From Gaertneriomyces semiglobifer (lineage: Eukaryota; Chytridiomycota; Chytridiomycetes; Spizellomycetales; Spizellomycetaceae), in the NCBI GenBank assembly GCA_025558075.1, contig JAHLKF010000003.1, positions 1,178,001 through 1,242,000 on the forward strand: a DNA stretch of 64,000 nt, given 5' to 3'. Positions within the stretch are counted from its first letter, which is position 1. Each line of letters opens with the position of its first letter. The notes under the pieces are model-generated. The model saw only the letters and a program-made list of their open reading frames with translations. It made no database searches and was not told the DNA's origin. Shown here one piece after another: positions 56,279-64,000 of the stretch. The position numbers and the translations under genes are program-made.

Positions 56279-57229
56279 GCTGATACTTTACGGATGGTGG
56301 TAGGTGGTGGTACAGCAGGTGTTTGCGATGCTAAGCCTGACGATTGACTGCGTGGGAAATCTCCTCCTCAACAGCAGAATGCAGAACAGCGATGGGAGCC
56401 TGTGGGCAGCTAAAGGGGGCAAATGCGATGGGAAAAACGAGGGCCGATGGGAATCAAAGGGTGGCAACGGAGGGGGCAATAACAAAAAACATAACACGGC
56501 GTGCCACTAATTCCTATTATCAATTAGCCGTGTATCTGTGAACATAACATTTCTCATATGACGGGGCTGCATCAGATGAATCAGAACCTCAAAAATCTTT
56601 CCCCAATGGGTGACACGCCCCTCATCGCGCTTGACTGTGCCACTCCCGATTGAATCAGTGATCGTGCGGCAAAACCTTATTATAGATGGCATCTATCCCT
56701 AACTCGTACTGGAAAACTGTGCCGTCGCGCGCGTGTGAAAATGGCATTGTGGTTCTTGCCGACCTATCGATCTCCTTGTTGGCATCATCTCACGACGCCG
56801 AATTCCTGCATAAGATGCATACAAGTTCCCGCTCCCGTCGTATGTTATCACTTTCCATGTCAGGCGGAATCACATTCCATTAAGCTTCCTTGCCGCTCAA
56901 GGAACGAAGGCCAGCTTTTTGTTACCTTCGGAAGCCTTGACCGAGTGCTGGTGATGTGCAGGTGAAAATCATGCAACTTTCCAAGCGACATAACTACGGT
57001 ATCCAAGCAGCTGCCTATTCCACGAATATTTACCACCTGAATGCGGCACTACACATTCTCGCAGCCTTCCGAAAGCAGTGGCCGTTTATTCGCTACCGCA
57101 TCAAAATAACACAATGAAAAATACATGCTACCCATATCCTCCCGGTGTGTCCTAACCAATCCAGAGCCTCCGAACAGGAATACACGCACCGCGTCACCAT
57201 ATCATTCGCCGCGACGATTCCGATCCTTC
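56279..57229. other. Intergenic region, nothing recognised
   Basis: 0.95 kb between two minus-strand genes, including the asparagine synthetase promoter. No frame, repeat or RNA gene stands out. Confidence 0.5.
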
Positions 57230-58361
<1,132 letters not shown>

Positions 58362-59041
58362 ATTTCTTCAACCGAACGCTTGGGGGTAGCCGATATTCCG
58401 CGACTGTGACAGCTTCTGTACTTTCGAATTGCTGCACAAGGTTAACGGTACCTCGGGTGTAGGTTGTCCTCGCGTAAACGACGTGGAAGCCTCTCAATGT
58501 CCTGTCCGAATTGATGATACGCCGCGTCAGCCGCTGACAGAAGATTGCCTCAGCACAACAGACCAAACCCGCTACGTACCCTGCTTCCCAACAGTATCCA
58601 GTTACCAACAAACTTCTGCTCCAGTGCAGAGTAATATCTATTGGCGACGCTCTTTTTTTTTAGTGCCAATTCTGGTTGCTGTAGAATGAAATTGGTGTGC
58701 TAGCGGTTGGTCGGATTCCACCTTCACAGCTCACCGTACAGGAGCCTTGTAAGCGATAACATGACTGTGCAAACATTTCAACGTGAACGCGTCCTTTGAT
58801 CCTCAGCCCCCTTCGATTCAAACTCCGACTTACATTCACTCAGAACCTACTTGACTTGACTGGAGAGGTGACTTCACTGTCACATGCAGCACGCTGGGTG
58901 CGTTTGGCTCACAAATCTTACGAACAACACATATTATAACAAGAACAAGAAATGCCAAGCAATGGAACAAAACAACAACACACATTAACGCCCAAAATCT
59001 ACATCCACAGTGGCTGTTGCGAGGGAAAATTACAGAGCGGT
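58362..59041. other. Intergenic region, nothing recognised
   Basis: About 0.68 kb upstream of Rab11. No gene seen. Confidence 0.5.
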
Positions 59042-59144
59042 CTGTTGGAATATGAAACCCAGGACCCCCTGATATCTAGAACAGGTGCTCAACCACTGAG
59101 CTACCAGTCCCGTGTGAGGATTCGTGGATTTCATATTCCAACAG
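59042..59144 (-). other. tRNA-like element enclosed in a 16-bp perfect inverted repeat
   Basis: CTGTTGGAATATGAAA at 59042-59057 and its exact complement at 59129-59144 are separated by 71 bp. On the minus strand the spacer holds TAGCTCAGTGGTTGAGCACC, a textbook tRNA D-arm, then a CCTG...CAGG anticodon-like stem with a 10-nt loop (TTCTAGATAT) and GGTCCTGGGTTTC, half of a T-arm. The anticodon loop is too long and the T-arm and acceptor do not pair well, so it is probably not a working tRNA. The 59129-59144 arm contains the stop codon of the adjacent trypsin-like gene (59131-59133). Confidence 0.6.
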
Positions 59145-60591
59145 TGGCAAGGTACTTCCGATAAGCCTCCCAGCTCTGTTTCTGTTCGGTAGTCAACATA
59201 TCTGTATCCACGTACTGCACAATAAACTTTTTATAGAGCTCAGCAATGGAACGCCCAGCAACACTCAAGAACAGGTTGTGATTGAGCTGTGCCACAGTTT
59301 GCTGGCCATAGGCCTCATCTTTTATGAAGCCGTAAACTCTATCGGCAAGAATGCGAGCTTGCTGGCGACGGTCGTAGTCGGTTGCGTCAGATACGTCCGG
59401 AATATGTACTTTCAAATACGCGCGTAACTGGTCGAGGGTCCCACTGAGACGAGCGTTATCCAGCGGGTCCGTGTCCAAGGTGTCGAAGAGTACATGAATA
59501 AGATGCAGTTTATCGGATTCAGACGCTCCTCCTACTAGCAATCCATTAAAAATACCAATGGAGTTCAGGTCCAGCGCTGGCCCACCACTCATGCCAATAT
59601 TCGCAGAAACGGCCGCTGCATAGCCGTCATTTGTTTTGCATTCCTGCAATGTGATCCTGGACGACGTTTCTCCCAGTGCTGCGATCTTGCGCTGCCCTTC
59701 GTACAAGTAACGTCGAAGTGCTTGCAGATTGAGAGGGTTTTGCTTTGGGAAAAGGTCATTGAAATCGCATTTTCCTGAGGGCGTAACAAGTGGGTAGCGG
59801 CTGGGTAACCAATTGCCGCAATGCGATCCGAGACGGTTTCATCGGAAGAAAACATGGAGATTGATGGAACGAGTATGGTGTGTCGAGGGATATTGTTCGC
59901 TGTCGTGTACATCGTCTTATCTTCCCCCACTTCGATGTCTTTCAAGGCTTCGTCATTTATAGGAGTTTCCAAAACAGCTAGAAGCGCGGCATCACCGTTA
60001 ACCTCGTGGGTGCAGCCATTGACATTGCTAATCAATGGCCTCTCGTCCATTGCCGTTGCATACGCAACGATTACACATGGATATAGTCTACCGGATGGAA
60101 AGAATTCCGGCTCGTTTAGGTCGAAACTGCTTTGGATCGGGCTCAACCTCGGGCAGATAGTAGAATTGGTGCGGGTTATAATCCTCATGTACTCGATTCT
60201 TACGAACGTTGTGGGCCGCCGTCAGGAGCAAAGCAGCAACAGAGCCTTGAACACCTTCGATGGTGCGGCTTGGCGGAATAGCGACCACGAATGCTGTTCC
60301 CATCGACGCACTCAGTTTCTCCACATCCTTCATGTTGCCGAATTGAGGCGTCTAGCCAGTGGCTCGAGACGACACCACGAAAAGCTTTCCGGTACATGTT
60401 CCACCGAAGGCAAGATGCTTTTTAAACGGAACAGCGGGATGTCCTTTGTGCAAGTCTAAAGCACCAGATGCCTTATACGAAATGACGGGTTTCAAACTTT
60501 TCGTTTTCATGTCAATCACAGCACATGCTACGTTTGGGATTATGGTCGACTTGTAGTCAGGGCCTTCACCGTACATCTTTTCCAAATACAA
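59131..60591 (-). pseudogene. Trypsin-like serine protease gene with two frame breaks (broken or misread)
   Basis: Three good segments. About 60591-60352 starts with GEGPDYKST and is joined uncertainly to 60333-60114 (KLSASMGTAFVV...TAAHNVRKN), carrying the catalytic His in TAAH. 60113 to ~59765 continues in another frame (SSFDLNEPEFFPS...NGDAALLAVL) with the catalytic Asp. 59760-59131 returns to the first frame (PKQNPLNLQALRRYLYEG...IGMSGGPALDLNS) with the catalytic Ser in GMSGGP. His, Asp and Ser are in the right order with sensible spacing. No intron with usable signals explains the two shifts, which cancel each other. Catalytically complete if the shifts are sequencing errors; dead if real. 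Trypsin-like peptidases with this helical C-terminal extension (~200 aa) have unknown targets. Confidence 0.6.
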
Positions 60592-61202
60592 CGCCGGGGT
60601 GAAAGAGCGATATATGTACGCAGATAACGAAATTGTCGTCTGTTCTGTTGCACTCCAAGAGCATAACTCTTATATGAAACGCTGTGAGCTCCCATAGCTG
60701 TCAAATCTCAACATGGGAAAAAGCTTTCAAGTTGGGAAAGTTTCGAACTGTCAGTCGGAGCATTATAGTACACCCCTAACCCTACCGCACACCCAGCAGG
60801 TACCCGCTATGTAACCATTGCCCAAGTGCGTAGACTATATACATATGATATGGAGTTCCTGACGCCGTTGAAATGGGAGCAGCCCAAATCCTGCAATGGG
60901 CATTCTGCAACATAATTCAGCGCTCAACGGAATAACTGCACAGACAGCACAGTGAAATGCGAACGGATTATGTGTAAGAAGGGCTCTTTCCTAATATTAG
61001 GTATTGGCTATTTAGGTGGGAATTAGGTTGCCGATTGAGTAAATAAGAATAAATAAAAAAAAGTGTGTTGATGCAGCATGACGGTGGCGGACGCCAGTAA
61101 GGTTGAGGCGGAATTGCCGAACGGTGCGTCGGCAAGTATGCATCAGCAAACATTATAGGTTCTCGACGTGGGTTCCGGACTTTTTCTACCCCGCCAGAGG
61201 GA
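60592..61202. other. Intergenic region with a telomere-like box
   Basis: 0.6 kb, upstream of the trypsin-like gene. CCCCTAACCCTACC lies at 60773-60786. No gene seen. Confidence 0.5.
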
Positions 61203-61685
61203 TTAGCGCAGCCATCCCTTTGTAGTCTTGGGCTTGCTTTCGGGAGTCCCGCGGGCTTCAGTTTGGCCACGTTGGATGGCCTGCAAACTGGCCACCTGCA
61301 ATTCCAGCTGGCGCATCCTGGTTTCCGTTTCTTGCATCTTTTCCTTCCACTCTTCTGACATGACTGTGATTGCTTCCGAGACTTTTTGAATATGATAGCC
61401 TGACCAAAAAAAAAGGTCAGTTGTAGGAAGCACTTCCCCTTTTGTGTGTCCACTTCAGTGCGTAGTGTGAAGAGCTGCTTATGGTATACCTGTGAATAAA
61501 GTAATAATGCTGGCGATGGCTAACCCTACAGCAAATAGTTGACCTTGTCGCTTGGCAGCCACAGTCATAGGAGCAGTAGCATTCGCATTTGAGGTTGGAG
61601 ACTGGGGAATTCCTGGCATGACGCCGCGGACGATCGTGGGACTCGGTCGTGATGCCGCACGAAGTAAAACAGACCCTCGAAACAT
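61203..61685 (-). CDS. Small mitochondrial membrane protein with coiled coil
   Basis: Exons 61685-61490 and 61399-61203 (130 aa). The first 20 residues (MFRGSVLLRAASRPSPTIVR) have four Arg and no acid, as in mitochondrial presequences. A single hydrophobic helix (GQLFAVGLAIASIITLFTG) follows at ~48-66. The rest (VSEAITVMSEEWKEKMQETETRMRQLELQVASLQAIQRG) has heptad spacing and is likely a coiled coil, ending in a basic KPKTTKGWLR. An inner membrane assembly factor or complex accessory subunit is plausible, but no family is recognised. A short open frame (61692-61988) ends 7 bp upstream of this start on the same strand. Confidence 0.65.
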
Positions 61686-61691
61686 TCTGTG

Positions 61692-61988
61692 CTAATGTCC
61701 TTCGGCTACAATCCTGGATGGCAGTGGAACTGACTGCTTTTTGGCGTATTGAACGTCACTCTCGCCAAGAAAGGATGCAAGCCGTAAAGCTTGCAAGACA
61801 ACCAAGAATGAATCCCGAGTCAATTGCATGTCAGATGTGACCGTGCCACTGCTGTTAACACGTCGCGTGCTGCGCACGAAATGTCTGATTTCGGTCGCCG
61901 TTTTCTTTAGGCGACGTAGCATGTACTCCTGCACAACGGAATATTTAAGTCGCTTCACGTCGTGCAGAGAAAGGGCATCAACAGGCAA
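61692..61988 (-). CDS. Uncertain 98-aa open frame upstream of the mitochondrial gene
   Basis: Same strand, ending 7 bp before the next start codon. The sequence (VVQEYMLRRLKKTATEIRHFVRSTRR, LVVLQALRLASFLGES) is helical and basic but resembles no family. It might be a real short gene, an upstream ORF of the next transcript or chance. Confidence 0.25.
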   Translation of the reverse strand: MPVDALSLHDVKRLKYSVVQEYMLRRLKKTATEIRHFVRSTRRVNSSGTVTSDMQLTRDSFLVVLQALRLASFLGESDVQYAKKQSVPLPSRIVAEGH

Positions 61989-62053
61989 TTAAGAATTTCA
62001 TGATCTTTCTAAAATGTTTTCCTGTTCCGCCTCTGGCCTCAGTCTATACATGA

Positions 62054-62546
<493 letters not shown>

Positions 62547-63777
62547 AGTAATGACAGCTACTATCGAAAACTTTGAAACTCAATAGATATGGGCTTGGGC
62601 AGGCACGGACTGGGCATGGTGGGGTTGATGGTGTTTACAATACGGTTTCTCGCAAGATAACGTGCCAAATACCGGTTCGCAGAGGCGGCAAAGAAATATG
62701 TGATCCTTGAACCTCTTGTCATTATTGTCTTGCCTACCCTCCCTTGACGGTGATTTTGACTCTCGGAAACGTCCGGCATTCCAATACGTACATGACCCAT
62801 TCTTCAGGTTCCTCTCTATGTATTATATCGCTGGCCCCTCCAATATAGATAAAGTCTAGCACAATGAACATAAATCCAAGTCCGTCGATCATTGGTAATA
62901 CTTTGTGCCTGGGAAAAGTCAAAAAGTGGCGCGACTATTCGAACGAGTCTACAATGCGATCGACATTGGACATTGAGGAAAATTGTTGACTGTGTTGCAT
63001 GATTTACCAGCGTTAGAGAACGGAGACACATGGGGATGTGCAAATCATAATGGTGACGTTAACCTTGATTGTAGTATTGGACAATTGATGCAAAACGGGG
63101 ATTGGCTGGAAATACGAAGGGTGAAGCGACTGTCGTTAGATGACTTCTAGTTTCTCAAATACAGTTGATAATGGAGCTACTTTGCTTCTTTAGCCTTACG
63201 TATACCAGCGTACAATTTTAAGGTTTAATCAAAAGTAGGCAGCGGGAACATTGGCTGGTATGCCATATATATTAACTCGCCCATAATGCTCCTTCACTAC
63301 GTCGGATCGTAATTTTCTCAGAGAAAAATTGTTGAAGAGCTACTTGTACAATCATACCAGATAGTTCCAAGCTTTAGAGGGTAACATGGGCTCTTATTCG
63401 GAAAAGTCGGAGGCGTCGTGCGGGCGCCGCCGGGTAAAGAAGGCACAATGCACATACAAGGGTCCCCCAAGCGTCGCTGTGTGTGCATGCCTGACCTAGA
63501 AAAAGAGCATGAAATATCTCTGTCATCGGCTTTCCACCCGTGTGATTGCTATCAGCACCACAGATTGAGCTGAAGACTGACGGCGGCTACTCGGGACGGT
63601 AGGGCTTTCGCTGAAACTCGGCATTCTCCAATTATCTAGCATTCCTGTTGAACTTCCAGCATTCCAAAAATCCTCGTTGTTGGTTTTTCCGCAGGTGGAG
63701 ACTAGAAGTGGGTGGTGTGGTGCAGCAGAGAGAACCTACTTGAAGACGTAGTTGTTGGTTGGTCACGTCCGATCGAA
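62547..63777. other. Poorly structured region, nothing recognised
   Basis: 1.2 kb with several short open frames, e.g. minus 62734-62922 (GASDIIHREEPEEWVMYVLE). None could be joined into a gene or assigned to a family. Confidence 0.5.
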
Positions 63778-64000
63778 TCACGCATGTACAGACTTCTTCA
63801 TCCATTGTAAAACATCGAGATTGTCATGAAACTTGCACACTTGATCAATCTCTCTACGGGAATAGCCTGCTCGATCTTGTGTTTGTCAAAGGCTTCCTGC
63901 AACGCCTTGAAGTTTTGTACATATCCGTACTCGTGCTTGGCGTCAAACTTGACTTTGTCAACGGAACCTGTGTAATGCCAGGTAGGCGAGAGAACTGTGA
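63778..64000 (-). pseudogene. EB1/MAPRE-like fragment, frame-broken, cut by window edge
   Basis: Reading minus from 63968 gives SVDKVKFDAKHEYGYVQNFKALQEAFDKHKIEQAIPVERLIKC, then after two extra bases KFHDNLDVLQWMKK, both parts of the calponin-homology domain of EB1 (microtubule plus-end protein). The first part matches EB1 closely. The two extra bases (GC, at ~63835) break the frame inside the conserved CKF(H/Q)DNLEFLQW block, and a stop follows 5 codons after WMKK. Either a decayed gene or an error; the N-terminal exon lies outside the window. Confidence 0.65.

Noticed and set aside
59042..59144. Calling the tRNA-like element a functional tRNA gene
   Set aside because: Anticodon loop too long, T-arm and acceptor pairing poor; kept only as a tRNA-like element.

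Overview
This window is nuclear DNA from a zoosporic, chytrid-like fungus. That is inferred from gene content; the species is not identified. Nearly every gene is split by short GT-AG introns, mostly 50-90 nt. Genes sit on both strands about every 1.5 kb with no operons. Two genes belong to the motile cilium (a Tctex-type dynein light chain near 6.3 kb and a sperm-tail PG-rich-repeat protein near 28-29.7 kb), alongside fungal features: an Ysc84 actin-patch protein, the wreck of a LysM/CBM18/GH18 chitinase and a C6-zinc-cluster-like protein. Several genes usual in animals but rare or absent in Dikarya are present: an INTS9-like Integrator subunit, a Gemin6-like LSM protein, MEAK7 and UBFD1. That pattern fits an early-diverging fungus such as Spizellomycetales (inference).

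Layout. 0-13 kb: a GH15/phosphorylase-kinase-like protein, a poorly resolved stretch with one doubtful gene, a zinc transporter with a His-rich loop, the dynein light chain, KTI12, a U1A/U2B'' spliceosomal protein, KIN17 and MEAK7. 13-27.6 kb: Gemin6-like protein, aldo-keto reductase, a NIPA-like transporter, acireductone dioxygenase, a dead chitinase, a DUF4419 protein, MFAP1, a mitochondrial RRM protein, UBFD1 and TRAPPC1. 27.7-43 kb: the cilium PG-repeat protein, EMC4, ARMC8 (GID/CTLH ligase), a zinc-cluster-like protein, exportin CSE1, INTS9 and a disordered CaaX-box protein. 43-58.4 kb: a small four-helix membrane protein, a small secreted protein, Ysc84, DNA polymerase delta, DEAD-box helicase DBP9, asparagine synthetase and Rab11. 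58.4-64 kb: a decaying tail with a trypsin-like gene broken in two places, a tRNA-like element inside a 16-bp perfect inverted repeat, a small mitochondrial protein, a broken copy of complex I subunit NDUFS8 and a broken EB1 fragment at the window edge.

Most genes are unrelated housekeeping functions: RNA splicing and snRNP biology (U1A, MFAP1, Gemin6-like, INTS9), trafficking (TRAPPC1, Rab11, EMC4, Ysc84), replication (POLD1), and nitrogen and sulfur metabolism (asparagine synthetase, ADI1). I found no gene cluster, CRISPR array, phage or intact transposon. I see no convincing new multi-gene system. The most unusual items are the tRNA-like hairpin overlapping a stop codon, the relic genes, a 14-nt micro-exon and a CaaX-tailed disordered protein of unknown function. 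Exon joins were inferred by hand from splice signals, reading frame and remembered family motifs, so individual junctions may be wrong by a few bases.
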